Source: Cephalotus follicularis
Lineage: Eukaryota > Streptophyta > Magnoliopsida > Oxalidales > Cephalotaceae
Reading direction: 5' to 3'
Length of the DNA stretch: 64,000 nt
Assembly (NCBI GenBank): GCA_001972305.1
Contig: BDDD01001502.1
Coordinates: forward strand, 62,001-126,000
Translations under genes and position numbers: made by a program
The notes under the pieces: model-generated
Told to the model about the DNA's origin: nothing
The model's input: only the letters and a program-made list of their open reading frames with translations
The model's database searches: none
In this document: piece after piece, positions 1-13,000 of the stretch
Layout of the letters: each line of letters opens with the position of its first letter
How positions within the stretch are numbered: position 1 is the first letter of the stretch

Positions 1-787
1 TAAAGTGCAAACGCTTAAGGCTTCTCTACACCAGACAACATTCTCTGCTCCGTTAAACGCTATCTCTGGTATGCTTCTCTGCCATCCTAATTGCTTTGCT
101 CAAATATGCTAAGTTTGGTCTTGTCCTCTATCAACACTCCATGCTCCGCTACCCATATGTTCATAGTCTGCACTAAACTCCATACCAAGTCTACTAGGAA
201 AGTTTGGTTTGGTAGTCTATCGATTGCTATGCTCTGCAAGTCCACACCTCAAGAACTTCGTAGTCTGGCATTCAAGTGTTTAATGGTCTGCTCTGCTGAC
301 GAATTCTACAAGTCTGTAAAGATGTGCTATGCATTAATGAAGCAAGTCTGCATTTCATCTCTGGTCTGACCATCATCAAAGTGCTGCTTGGCAAGTCTGG
401 CTGCTACCAATATTCAAGTGTGCTCGGCATTGATGCATGTAGATGGTCTGCTCTACTAGTCTAGTGCTTTGCTTTCAATCCTTACGAAGTTTGCCTCAAC
501 TCAGAAGCCTTGATTTCACATTTCAAAGAGTCTATGGTCATAGGGAAACCAACAACGCTTAAATGTTAAAGCGACAGTGCTTAGAGGTCAAAGCGTCGAT
601 GCTCACTTGCAAACCGGCAACGCTTAGAGCAACACATGTCAATATTAAGTCAACGCGCGCAGCAGAATCTCAGCAATTATTGGAATATTCTAGAATTTTG
701 ACTTTGCATTTTAGGAAAGTTTTATGTTGTAATATTTACGAGAATATTGGTGGGTTTTCTTTCCTTTCATGCATAGAGCTGTAAGGC

Positions 788-795
788 TATATAAA
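788..795 (+). promoter_or_regulatory. TATA box of LTR M1
   Basis: TATATAAA lies in GGCTATATAAAGTG. The related LTR M2 has a TATA box in the matching place (52102-52110, minus strand), with similar sequence downstream. It probably marks the U3/R boundary of the LTR. Confidence 0.5.
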
Positions 796-1090
796 GTGAA
801 GAAAATGCCATAATCAAAGGGCAGCCACCTTAAGACGTTTTCTCTTTTCTTTTTACCAGTTTTTATTTACCATGTTTTGTCGCTAAACTTTCAAGGTTTT
901 GATGGTTAGTACAAACCATTAGATGTATTGATACAACTCCATTAATAATATCCTTGAATCTTTGATTTGTTCTTCAAATTTTTGACATTTCCCACACTAT
1001 CTATGTCTAATTAAAATCCACATACACTGTGTCGGTGAAGAAGAAAGTTGCTGAATGAATGGTGCTTACATGAAATCAATGGAAGTCTAT

Positions 1091-1245
1091 TCATACAGTT
1101 TGTCACACTGAACACACACTGTATAGACATATCATGACCACTCATACGATTTGTCGTCGTTACCACACTCCGTACAGATCTAGCATGACTACTCATGCGA
1201 TTTGTCATCACATCACACTCCGTATCGATCTAGCAGCTGTTGATT
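1091..1245 (+). repeat. Three copies of a ~51-bp tandem repeat
   Basis: Units start near 1091, 1142 and 1194 with TCATACAGTTTGTCA, TCATACGATTTGTCG and TCATGCGATTTGTCA. Each continues to a shared CACACT-CGTA block and a CATGAC-ACT end. It lies inside LTR M1 and is absent from M2. Confidence 0.7.
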
Positions 1246-1885
1246 ACCAAGGTTTGAGCAATCACGTACGTGAGTTCTCAATATAATCTATGGTGAGTTT
1301 CTATACCCTAAAAACGATTTAATCTTACATATTTTAGTCAGTTTATTTCTTGTTCTATTAATTCAATATTGCATGTTTTATCTCCTGCATAATTTTGATT
1401 CAGTTTTCTTAACCGTCGAAGCTTCTCTTGATAGCGTCGACACTTTTAGTGTTATTTCATAGTTACGTTGACGCTTAACGTCGATGCTTTCAGTGCTTTT
1501 GATTGTAACGTCGACGCCTTGCCTTTAAGCGTAGACGCTTAAGACGTTTTCTTTACTAGTAAATTATTTTTGCATGTTTAGGAGTTGAAATCATAAATCA
1601 AGCTCAATTTTGCATACTTCACCTAGGTTGGATAGATTAAAACTGATTTAACTTGTTTCCTAGTGTTCGACCTGTTACTATACAACCATGAACTTGTGGT
1701 ATAAATTTAATTCTTTTCAAAATTCGTGAACAACTAGAGATTGTTCAAAGGGTGCTTTTCATAGGAGAGAAACATAGAATTCAAAACCTTGAGCACCATA
1801 GGGGCAGACATATCAGGGGTAGTATGACAACACACTATCGACTTCCCGTGGGACTCCTTAGTCTAAGGGGAAGCAGGTCGTAAGT

Positions 1886-2356
1886 TATACCACGACCGTT
1901 CAGGCCAAATTTTTTGACATGGATTCGGGTGTTACTGCTAGGTCTAACTTAGTGATTAGAGGTATTCTCTAACTTTTTCCACTTTCAGCATGGGTTCTTA
2001 TAGATCTGGGCTCATCCCATTCATATATTGCATCATATATTGTCCATAGCTTGGATTTGAGACCTGATTGTTTACCTTTCCATTTCAGCGGGACCTTGGA
2101 GCCACATGCTACACCAGTGATTACAATACTTCATGTAGACAGACTACTGAGACAGGGTTGCCAAATATACATAGCAAATGTGATCGACACCGACAGACGA
2201 CAAATGAGTCTGAAGGATATTCCAGTTGTATGTGAGTTCGGAGTTATTTTTCCTCAAGACTCGGCATCTTTACCACTTGATCGTGAGATGGAGTTCATTA
2301 TTGACCTTCTACTAGTGACAACTCCAGTATCCAGACCCACGTACCGTATGGCATAG
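1886..2356 (+). pseudogene. A: gag-pol protease region, decayed
   Basis: The frame containing 1988-2356 reads through the aspartic-protease active-site region as AWVLIDLGSSHSYIAS. The active-site triplet (D-T/S/P-G in relatives) is DLG at 2003-2011. Upstream in the same frame is a TAA stop near 1966. Downstream it reads LPFHFSGTLEP, HADRLLRQGC-like sequence and the linker FPQDSASLPLDREMEFIIDL that joins protease to RT in gypsy polyproteins. The family role is cleavage of the gag-pol polyprotein. This copy cannot work because of the stop and the altered context. Confidence 0.75.
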
Positions 2357-3150
2357 ATCGAATTGAAAAATCTAAAAGTATAGTTACTGAACCTCCTTAA
2401 CAAATGTTTCATTGGACTGAGTGTTGAGCTTGGGGAGCACCAGTGTTGTTTATTAAGAAGAAGGATGAATCCTTATGGATGTGTATTGATTACAGACAAC
2501 TCAATAGGGTTACAATGAAAAACAAGTACCCTCTGCCTCATATCGATGAGTTGTTTGACCAGCTGAGGGGAGCTATAGTGTTTTCTAGACTCAATTTGAG
2601 GTCGGGTTATCACCAACTGAGAGTCAGATAGTCAAATATTATGAAGAGTACCTTCAGGTCCAGATACGACCACTATAAGTTTCTAGTTATGCCTTTCGAC
2701 ATGACTAATTCACCTGCCGCTTTCATGGACTTGATGAACCGAGTGTTCAGCCCTTATTTATGTAAGTTTATAGTGGTCTTCATTGATGACATCATGTTCT
2801 ATTCTAAGACTGAGGAGGAGTGTGCCCAACACCTTTTTATGGTATTGTAGACATTGAGAGAACGTTGCATGTATGCCAAGTTGAACAATTGTGAATTTTG
2901 GCTATCGAAGGTTGCTTTTTCTGGGCATATCATATCTAGCAATGGTTTGTCAGTTGATCCATCAAAGATAGAAGCAGTGAAAGATTGGAAACGTCTTAAG
3001 AACGTTTCTAAAGTTAGCAATTTCTTAGGACTAGCAGGTTACTACCACAGATTTTTCGAGGGTTTTTAATGGATTGCCACACCATTGGCTCGACTTGCTT
3101 AGAAACAAGAAGTTTTCGTATGGGATTTTGGCTACGAACGAAACTTTCAA
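2357..3150 (+). pseudogene. A: reverse transcriptase, decayed
   Basis: Pieces of a gypsy RT occur in order and mostly in one frame: [19 protein letters not shown] (2446-2502), [29 protein letters not shown] and the catalytic box FIDD (2779-2790), then AKLNNCEFWLSKVAFSGHII and [13 protein letters not shown]. The catalytic aspartates are kept, but MPFG has become MPFD. In-frame stops occur at about 2629, 2848 and 3067. Several are TAG where relatives have Gln, which fits C-to-T decay. RT would copy element RNA into cDNA in the virus-like particle. This copy is a pseudogene. Confidence 0.9.
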
Positions 3151-3165
3151 GAGCTGAAGGAGCAT

Positions 3166-3570
3166 TTGGTTCTTGCCCCTATCTTGGCTTCACTTGATGG
3201 GAATGAAGACTTCATGGTATATAATAATGCTTCAGGGAAAGGACTTGGATGTGTCCTTAAGCGGTATGGGAAAGTAATAGCTTATGCATCTAAGAAGATA
3301 AAACCTCTTGAACAAAACTACTTGGTGCATGATCTTGAGTTGGCTGCCATCATCTTTGGTCTTCACAAATGGCGTCACTACTATTATTACACAAAGTTTA
3401 TAGTTTATACGAACCATAAGAGCTTGAAGCACCTATTCTCATAGAAAGGGTTGAAAATGAGACAAAGGAGATGGTTTTAGCTACTTAAAGACTGCAACTG
3501 TGATATTGAGTATCATCCAGGGAAGGCTAATGTAGTTGGGGATTCCTTGAGTCGCAAGATAACTGGTATG
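3166..3570 (+). pseudogene. A: RNase H domain, decayed
   Basis: The sequence reads [52 protein letters not shown] and YTNHKSLKHLFS, then after a TAG reads KMRQRRWF, a second TAG, and [19 protein letters not shown]. This is the gypsy RNase H layout that follows RT. Relatives have YTDASG and YTDH where this copy has Asn (NNASG and YTNH), so two of the usual Asp residues are lost. Stops lie near 3442 and 3478. Confidence 0.85.
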
Positions 3571-3729
3571 ACACCGTCTTCTTTTTATGCACAACCATAT
3601 TTGCTTAATTAGATCCGAGATTCTTAGTTTTCTAATGCAGAGTTACAAAAAGTAGCTACAACCACAGATGGGGACTTGAAACCGGATTTTACTCGGACTG
3701 CAGATGGTATATTGAGATACCAAGGCAGA

Positions 3730-4470
3730 GTTTGTGTTCTAGCTGATAGCGAGTTAATGGAAGAGCTTCTATCTCAAGCACAAATATCTCGTTCCTCCAT
3801 TCGTCTAGAGAGTACGAAGATGTATCAAGATCTTAAGATAGGTTATTAGTGTAACAGTATGAAGCGATAGATTGTAGTACTCATTAAGAGTTGCCTTACT
3901 TGTCAACAGGTCAAGGAAGAGCACAAGAGGCTGGCGGGTTTGCTTCTGCCCTTACCTATTCCCAAGTGGAAGTAGGAAAATATGACAATGGATTTTGTTT
4001 TCGGATTGGCTTTGACAAGTAACATGCATGATGTCATATGGGTTATGATCGATCGGCACACAAAGTCGACTCACTTCATACCGATTCGGATAACTTATTT
4101 TATGGATAGATTGCCACGGTTGTATGTGAAAGAGATAACCAGGCTTCGTGGAGCTCCACTTAGCACAGTATCAAACAGATATAGCTGTTTCACTTCTACA
4201 TTTTGGAAGACGTTGCAAACCGCTATGGGTACACAGTTGAGTTTTAGCACTGTTTTTCACACGCAGACATATGGATTGTCTAAGAGGACAATACAGATGT
4301 TGGAAGACATGCTTCGGGCATGTGCTATCGACTTCGGACAATGTTGGGATGAGGATATGCCCTTTATCGAGTTCTTTAATAATAACGGTTATCATGAGAG
4401 TTTTCATATGGACCCGTACGAAGCACCGTATGGTAGGAAGTGTGGATCGCCAATTTGTTGGGATTAGGTT
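3730..4470 (+). pseudogene. A: integrase, decayed
   Basis: The zinc-binding region ends with CLTCQQVKEEHKRLAG (about 3893-3940). The core follows from 3982 with MTMDFVFGLALT, DVIWVMIDRHTKSTHF, a second Asp region (SNRYSCFTS, where relatives have SDRD) and LSKRTIQMLEDMLRAC. The codon at 4282-4284 is AAG (Lys) where gypsy integrases have the catalytic Glu. Stops replace Trp codons in GY*CNSMKR and PKWK*EN. The family product inserts cDNA into the genome. At least two catalytic positions are lost here. Confidence 0.88.
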
Positions 4471-4554
4471 AGCAAAAGTAGCCTGTTCAGACCGAAGATG
4501 GTTCAGATCATCTCGAACAAGGTAAGACTTATTCAAGACAAATTAATGGTAGCA

Positions 4555-5030
4555 CATGATTGACAGAAGAAGTATGCTAATGTTCGTCATAGAGGATTTG
4601 AATTTGATGTTAGTGACCATGTGTTTCTGAAGGTGTCACAAAGCAGAGGTGTTAAGAGATTTGGGAAGAAAGGGAAGCTTTCTCCACGTTTTATTGGAGC
4701 TTTTGAGATCTTGGAGCGGATTGGCCATCTTGCTTACAGACTTGCCTTACCTCCAACATTGTTGAGTGTTCATGGTGTGTTTCACATTTATCAGTTGATG
4801 ACGTATTACCGGGTTCCTTTGAACATCATCAAGTACAGGCAGATTCAGATCGAGCCAATCTTGTCCTATACAAAGATGCCGGTTCAGATCCTCAATAGAG
4901 AGGTAAGAGTTCTCAGGAACAAGACCGTCCCCTTGGTCAAGGTTCTTTGAGAGCATCATGGTACAGAGGAGGGCACCTAGGAGTAAGAGGATGACATGAG
5001 AGAGAGACATTCTTTCTTGTTCCGATTGTG
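4555..5030 (+). pseudogene. A: integrase C-terminus and chromodomain-like tail
   Basis: It reads GFEFDVSDHVFLKVSQSRG, KRFGKKGKLSPRFIGAFEI, LAYRLALPP and VFHIYQL, the GPY/F-type end of gypsy integrase. It then reads EPVQI-like sequence, LRNKTVPLVKVL, a TGA, EHHGTEEGT, TAG, E, TAA and EDDMRER up to about 5025. The last block resembles the chromodomain-like tail of Del/Tekay chromoviruses, which directs insertion to particular chromatin. Three stops interrupt the tail. Confidence 0.8.
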
Positions 5031-5050
5031 AATGTGAGGACCAAATTCTT

Positions 5051-5066
5051 AAAAAAAAGGGGAGAA
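5051..5066 (+). other. Polypurine tract of element A
   Basis: Eight A, then GGGGAGAA, directly precede TGTAACAACCCC at 5067. This is the usual order of plus-strand priming site and 3' LTR start in gypsy elements. Confidence 0.85.
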
Positions 5067-5432
5067 TGTAACAACCCCAATTAATCTATTGTACTTTGTT
5101 GTATGCTTGGTACTTCTCGTGCCCTATTTCTATTTGTTTGGATTGGAGTATTTTATATTCATCCAATTTGTTATTGATATTCATGTCTATTGTTATTTTA
5201 TTCGGGTTCGTTACATTTGAACTTTGTAGTGTAGGGCCACTATTATTGTAGAGCGTCTGAGTTAGACCAATTGTTGCCACTTAAATGCTTTATGGTTGGC
5301 CGCACATCATCACAAAATAATTATCATGCATGATCTCCTATCTCACGCTCACCCATTCATTTGGATTGCCTCCTCTTTTAGCCTTGCATTTTATCCCCTT
5401 ATCTTCACTTTGCTGGACCTATATGATACACA
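5067..5432 (+). repeat. A 3' LTR, first segment
   Basis: It begins TGTAACAACCCC after the polypurine tract and stops at the ACACA target copy (5428-5432) of B. The LTR continues at 22811. No coding sequence is seen. Confidence 0.75.
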
Positions 5433-6837
5433 TGTTGCGCCTCGAACCATGGGGAAACCCCCACGATCCGACACGTGATCACAACCCATTTAATCTATGC
5501 AATTCCATATATATATCATATAAATCATACTCCAAAAGTGCTATTAATTGAATTTGAACTCTTAAAATTTTTTACGAAAATCGGGCATTTAGTGTCCTTT
5601 TATCGAACTATACCCACTATAAAAGAAAACACAATTTATAAAATTGGCTCAGCCTCCAGCAGACCACAACCTGAACCAGAAATATACAATACGCATGCGG
5701 AGGTCATCATTCCAATACCTCAATAGATGTACCCATCCATATCCATACATCAACACACAAATATGCATCTTAAGCACTGCCACAAGTCGACAGGTCGATA
5801 GCTGAAATAAAACATGTCTCTTATACAACATCTGTGCATTTATATTAATCACATTTATACAAGGTAGGTCAGAGGAGATGTAGATCCTTACTCTGCGATT
5901 TAGCCCGGTTGATCAGTGATGCGTGTCACCTGGACCTGACCCATCCATTAAAATGAATGAGTCAGCAACCCGAAGGTTGTGCACAATATACATATGCAGT
6001 GAATATACAGAGTGAAGCAGATATATGTATGTGACAAGAGAATGCATGATAAAGCAGGAATATCAATTGCTCATAATATAACTCATGTCATATTTAGCAA
6101 TTTACAATCATACTATGTCACACTACACGTAACATTCCATTTCATCTATTTATTAACAATAAAGAGGTGAACTAAATAAATATACTGTCCCATACAAACA
6201 TATATAAGTAGTTAACTGAGATACCATCTCATTTCAATCTTAACAATTCATTCCCAGACATATAGGGTCTGTCCCAGCCTCCCCTGCCATGGCGGCAAAT
6301 TACAGGCGCTCAAAACTCCTCTTAAATTCAATACAGGCTCTTTTCGTCCTTCTCTACATCATTACAACAGGCTACCTATGTTCTACGTCGTCTTAGAACA
6401 TATGTAGGCTCTTTTCAGCCTCCTCTGCTCAAGGTAGAGTGGACCACGGACACTCCTAGTGTTGTGGTAGAGGAGTCAGTATAGGGATAGTATAGTGTTA
6501 CTGGCAGACTAGGTCATTATTCTCTTATGCGCCTACGTATTCTCGGGTTGTATCAATTCACCAGACTCTGCTTGCTAGAGTTGAGCATTAATATTGTTTG
6601 TGTACAGACTGAGCTGTAGAGGAGGAAATCTAAGATATCACTGGCCTAGTGGACTCTTCCCTTTTAACACTTGTCGCTTGGATCAAGTAGTAAGGGTGGT
6701 GTGCTTATTTAAGCATTGTCGGGGCCCTTACAGTAAGCTCTTCGATAAGGCTAGTATTATATCGACAGTATCCCCTAGATTTAATCACACTTAGTGATTC
6801 TCATTAGCCAAAATAGTTGGTGTCATATTTCATACAT

Positions 6838-6981
6838 CTCGAATGGTGCCATGTCTCAGATATCTCAATGGGTGCCATATCTCAGACATCTCAATGGGTG
6901 CCATATCTCAGACACCTCATTTGGGTGCCATATCTCAGACATCTCGATAAGTGCCATATCTTAGACATCTGGATGGGTGCC
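6838..6981 (+). repeat. ~28-bp minisatellite in LTR B, split by C
   Basis: About five units of GGTGCCATATCTCAGACATC type occur with small changes. After solo LTR C the array resumes at 9771 with GTGCCATATCTCAGACAT, so C landed inside a repeat unit. Confidence 0.85.
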
Positions 6982-9770
6982 TATCACACCCCGTTTTAAT
7001 AACAATACTCAGGCCATGGCAATTGAACATATATCAATATCCAGCTTATATAAAATACGAAAAAATTAAAACTTTTCAAATGGTTAATATCTGCGGAAGC
7101 ATTCAAGATATAAGATGACAACATAACATAACATGCATCCCATACTAGATGTTACTAAAATACAACATTTCCATTGTTAATTGCCCTCAAAACGGAGCAT
7201 GATCAAAACATTATCCATAAAATATCTCGTTCAATACAGTAATCCATACTTAACAATTATCCATCAAATACGTTAAGCATTATTCCACTGGTTTACAAAA
7301 CGGTTTAACAAGCCTCAACAGGAACTACAATATTATTACAACTTTAACTTTTCCGAGCTTGCCCATAATGGTCCCACTGCATCAATCTATAATTGTTGGG
7401 GGTTAGCCTTTGTCCTCACTCGGCTAAGTAGAGAATTTATAAATACATTTTGGGGTCAATGATAATGAATGTAATGTATGAATGCATCGTGATGCAATAC
7501 ATAGTATATAACAATATATACATATATATCTATATATGTATATCTATCAATAGGAAGCAAACATGCCAAATGGCTACAATCCAACAATACACGAAGGCAT
7601 CGCCATCTCCTGGCCCAGATACACAATTCCTCACTCCAGTCCCGTCTCCGGACGACTTGAAGTAGGTCACAATCCAATGTTACTTTGGCACTATGGCTAA
7701 GTAACCAGCAGAATGGGTTCGTCCAGCCATGTCCTGACCCCTAGAGTCCAACCCTGCCATTAGCGTCAGTGGCATCTCCACCACTGCGACTAATGCGACA
7801 ACAATCCACAATCACAATCCAATTCAAGTAATTTATATATAATAATTACTTGAAACCATATACTTGTCCAAAATATATAACAATCCTTTTTTTTTTCAAG
7901 AAATTTCATAAAATTCTTGAACAATACATTTTCAAAATGTATAACAATCCTGTAAGACAATTATTTCAATTTGAAATAACCTTTCAATCCCTTTTTAGAA
8001 ACTGTATTTCGATCTTTGAACATAGCAGTTTATAAACAATGATTTGTAAAATCATTAATGCAACTCTCAAAAATGGTAAATCATTTTAAAAGCAATAAAA
8101 ATCCAGGTACAATCCAATTCAATCCACAGCAAAATGCAATGCAAACATATGCTCAAATGCATCGCAAATCGTTTCGAGGTCAACACACGTCATCTAAGCG
8201 AAACCGTACAAAATAGTGACTTAAGCGTCGACGTTTAACCTCTAGGCGTCGACGCTGATGTCCTCCAAGCGTCGACGCTCAATACCATAGCGTCAGCTCT
8301 TCATAGTACTCTTAAGGCATCGATATCCAACTCTTTAGGCATCGACGCTCAAGGAAATGGACCTTAAGTGACAGCGCTTTATTGAAAGCATCGACGCTTT
8401 AACATAGGAACCTCAGGCATCGACGTTTATCAAGAAACTAGCATTTATTCTACGAACAACGGCCAAAGCGTCGACGCTTCCTTTCTCAGAGTCGACGGTT
8501 CTGGAGTTTAGAACATCGTCTTCTACATTTCAACGCAAAACCAGTAGCATCCAACCAATTATACATGCAATCCAGTTCGATATTCACACAGAATATGACA
8601 TGCATGGACAGTTTACATATCAGGGTGATCATGGAATCAATCACATAGTCCAAACAACCCATAACAATCATGCAATTCATGCATTTCATCAATGGCCATA
8701 CATTATTCTTGAACTCAAATGTGCAAGTATAAGTTACCCTACCTTTGAAGTAGTAATAACAGTACAGCCGAGCTGCAAGTTCAATTGCCGAACATTTCCA
8801 ATTACCGTTGAACCGAATCAGGTTCTTGCCAATTGATCCATTGCGCACTGCCAAATTCAATTGCCAACTCACACACTGCACATACAAAAAATTTCCATTA
8901 TGCTCACCCAGCTCGTGCAACACCCATAAACAGCCTCCACAATGGACGATCTACACAGAACCGTCGGAGACTCGTCAAGACTACGCGCCAAACTCCGTGT
9001 CACGGCCGGCAGTGAGTTCGACTTATTGAGTCGACGGGGGGAACTTCAACAGCTCTGGCCACTACCCAAAAATGCCGCAACCCCATTTGTTCTGCACACC
9101 ACTATCCAAGGCTCGCCAAGACTCGGTGCAAAACATCGTGTCATAAGTGCAAGTGAGTTAGAACGGCTGAGTTGACTCAGTCGACCAATTCAAATCAATT
9201 CCGGCCGAACAACGCCCTAACGGTGGTCAAAGTGGGAAGAGCTAGCCTTGTAGATGAAGACTCGGGTCAATAAAATGTATAACTGGTCTGGGTTGCTCGC
9301 CGTCCCTTCCTGGTTCGGTGGCTAGCTCCGGCATCGTCTCCGGTGCTCTCTCTCTCTCCCCCTGGTGTGTTCTCTCTAACGCTCTCTCGTGCGCTCTCTC
9401 CCTTTGTCTCATTTCTTGTTCTTTTACACGGGTTAATAATACGCCCGTGTCCTTCCTTTTTTTCCTTTTCTTTGTTCTTCCCCATTCTCTTTATTGGTAT
9501 TTACCAGCAAAATATTTAGGCCTGGGTCCCAATTATTCCGTGCATTGCGATATTAATTAATCCAGTCGCCACTAAAATAATCAAAATAATAATGCGAACA
9601 CTAGGCCTCACGGGCGCGCATTAAAAATAGCCTTTATTAGCCATTTCAGGCTTTATAATTGCAGCTTCGATTCGCAATGCCTTTTATTGCTCCATCCTAT
9701 ATCGGCTTTATTACGACAATACATTGCACCAATATCGCAATAATTATTTATGAAATTCTGGGGCATTACA
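6982..9770 (-). mobile_element. Solo LTR C
   Basis: It starts TATCACACCCCG and ends GGGGCATTACA, flanked by GTGCC on both sides (6977-6981 and 9771-9775). The minus strand therefore reads TGTAATGCCCC to the right-hand end, where the last base of the usual CA has decayed to TA. Length is 2789 bp with no internal region. It holds AT-rich dinucleotide runs (7500-7545), a cluster of GCGTCGACGC-like motifs (8225-8500) and a pyrimidine-rich block (9310-9490). ORFs here are short and match nothing I know. Confidence 0.88.
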
Positions 9771-10046
9771 GTGCCATATCTCAGACATATTAGACTAGGG
9801 TCATACATATGTTATACAATGCCATCTCCCCATTCCTTGATGCCTTAGCAGAGAATGGAAGTGATTATCTCATTACAGCTCAATTATACTGAGCAAGGTC
9901 TGAGACCCTTTAGGTCTTTTGACCATAAGGTCTTTTAGAAAGCCTGGTATCATTGAGATTGAAACCCATGGGATTTAAGGATCGACACTATCGCGCTAGG
10001 CGTTGATGCTTCAACTACTTGTAACACGTAAGGCATTCACGCTTTA

Positions 10047-13000
10047 TGTCACGCCCCGAACTGCGAGACTAAACCCCCACGATCCGACGCGTGAAATACC
10101 AATCCGTTCAGTCATTCATCATTATATTCGTCATACTCCATAAGTGCTATATATAAAAGCCTTTAAACAATCAAACAACATCAGCGGAATACTCAATTCA
10201 GATAAAAACTAACTCTTAAAATCTCCCGAAAAACGGGCATGATGTATTCGTTTATCGGACTTAACCCCCTGTAAAGAAAAACACATTTTTATATATTCAC
10301 ACTCCCGAAGGAGGAATCGACAGTTTATATACATATGGGGCTCAACCCTCAGCAATCACAACCTAACTCATTATTACATCATTCTAATGCCTCAAATGAT
10401 GGGCCTGTCCCTGTTTAATACATGAACACATATATCATAAGCACTGCCACATGTCGGCATGTCGATAGCTAAAATAAAACATATCTCTTATATATCTTTA
10501 GATCTGTCTCTTTACATAACAAGTCTTATATATCGATACAGTTCAACTACAAACATAAGGCCCCTTTTCATACAACTCTTTATAAACAAACTCATATCCA
10601 TTACCATAAGTAAGATCATATACAATATGGCAAACCAAAATATATGCTATAGAGAATCTGTCATCCTAGCCTGTCTCATTTAATACAATTCATATAAGTA
10701 AATCCATAATATGATCATAACGAAGGCATATACAATAACAATACAATCCCAACACCACTACTATTCAAGATCCACCTTAGGTATCCATCCATCTCGATCC
10801 ATTTTACTGTGATCCATCACCTGTGTCTGAGCCTGACCCATTCCGCACACAGGGGAAATGGATCACCGACATAATGTCGTGTAGGATATACTATGTGCCA
10901 TGTATGCAATAGTTATAACAATATGCAATGTATGCATCAATACAATAGTGTGACAGTGTAACGGTTTGCCGTGTAACGGTACTGTGACAGTACAATACAG
11001 TAACAGTACCGTACAGTGCTCAGTGAACAGCAACGGTGTACAATAACAGTGGAAGTAACAGTGCAATGCAGTATATCAGTGTACAGTTGTGGACAGCTTC
11101 GATATACCAACCGTCCCTAAGCGGGGTATATCTAGCTAGTCCTAATCACATCCAAGGCCATAGGCCTGCAGACACTCAGCAAAACAGTCAGTAACAGTAC
11201 ATGGGAACAAACAGTTGTAGGGTCAAGTACTTCTCTGCCACTCTGCCCCGAGATAGTACCTCCATCGACTAAACACAACCCTCCCGTGTTATAGTCGTAT
11301 GGAGCGTAGGATAACACTGGCCATGAAAATAGTACAGTAGCGCTAGACCCGAAGGTGCCAGCCAGTAACAGTAACAGTAATGCTAGACCCGAAGGGTACT
11401 AGCCAGTAACAATAACAATAGAGCTATCAGTAACAGTAACAGTATCAGTGACAGTAACTGTATCCATCCCTCAGGCGGTGACTCCCGTAGGTCACAAAAA
11501 AAGGAGGATTGACAGTGGTGTGTGGCCAAACACCCATAATACTTCATGACGAAAATGAAGATTATGAATGGGATATCTCGAACAGTCTCAACAATAACAG
11601 TAAATAGTAATCATACAGTAGTCGCACCCAGTAACGGTAACAATAATAGTAAAAAGTGGAAATGATAGGGACCTAAAGGACCGATGTGATCCACATCCGT
11701 CAAAACAGTTGTAAAACAGTTTTCAGTACAGTTTCAATACAGTATCAGTAACAGTTCAGTAATAGTTGGTTGGTCCCTATCGAGTTTGTAAAAGAATTGA
11801 GAGGAAGTCCAATGAGATCATCTGCGTCCAAATGTCCCAAAGGAGCTATCCTAACAATTCTGGAAAATCGTTTGTATGAAAACTCTTTTGTTGCACTTTC
11901 TTCAAGAATCACTTTGAAAACTCGATTCAAAGCTCTAAAAGTGTTAGAAGATGATTCACATAGGATACAAGGCCTTAGGGAGGCTTCCTAAGGAATCAAT
12001 TTAAAAGAGAAACAGTTTGAATTTGAAAACAGCGAGAAACAGTGTCATTTCGCAAAATAGGGCACTAAGCGTCGACTAGTTTAGTTTAAAAGCGTAAAGT
12101 TTCGACTATTCAATTTAACACACAAAAGAGTCGACGGTTTTAGAAAGCATAAGTATGAAACATCGACTACTCAGTTTAAAAGCATGAAAACGTCGAAGGG
12201 TCAGTTTTGGAAGCAGTAAGGTGTCGACGGTTTTATCAGAAACAACGGTTCGCAAGTAGTTCGTAAATCAATGGAACTAAGTCCAAAGTCCATGAAATTG
12301 GTTTCAATCTCAGTGAAAACAGTTTATAGATCCACACCCAGTTCCCAGTCAGTGCAATAACCAGTAAACAGTAGCAGTTTCAATAATAGTATAACAATTA
12401 ATCAATCAACATGCAGTAACAGTATCACAGTAACAATTCACACAATTCATTGAAATGCATGAATGCAGTGCAAATAGTATAACCTACCAGTTGAAGCAGT
12501 AGCAACAATTGCGCTTGCTATTTAAGGGATTATGTAGCGGAACTGACGAACCGTCAGCTCCTCCAAGCTTGAACTGGCTATCGAATCACCATCGCTTAGA
12601 AACCTCCTATCCTTGATCACTTCATTCACCCTGCATATACAACACGTTTCCGTTACACTCTACGCACGGAAACCAAGCACAGCCGCCATCGGAGCTTCGG
12701 CCAGTTCTCGGCCACTCACATAGCTCCAACCACACCCATAAACAGACTCCACATTGGTCGATCAATTCATATCCGTTGGAGACTCAGCGCCGACCGTCGT
12801 GTCGTAGGTGGCGGCGAGTCAACTCACTGAGTCAACTCGCCTGTCATCCACGATTTCAGTCACCACCCAAAAATGCCACACAATCATCAGTTATAGGCGT
12901 CACAGTCAGAGACTCGCCGAGACTCGGCAAGGAATCGACAGTCACGGCCGGCAGTGAGTTCGACTCACTGAGTCGACTCGCCGGACTTCAACAGTTACGA

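Larger units (their letters stand above)
1..1732 (+). mobile_element. LTR M1, partial at the window edge
   Basis: This is the right part of an LTR whose end lies at the CA of 1731-1732, where gypsy A sequence resumes. Its reverse complement matches M2 (51710-52686). Both share the terminal GTTCACG block, a stretch near 1620-1690 with AATCTATCCAACCTAGG, and a block around a TATA box followed by CAAGGTTTTG. Orientation is plus. No primer-binding site follows 1732, so it is probably a solo LTR sitting in gag of A. The left end is outside the window. The many short ORFs are not conserved between M1 and M2 and I do not treat them as genes. Confidence 0.65.
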
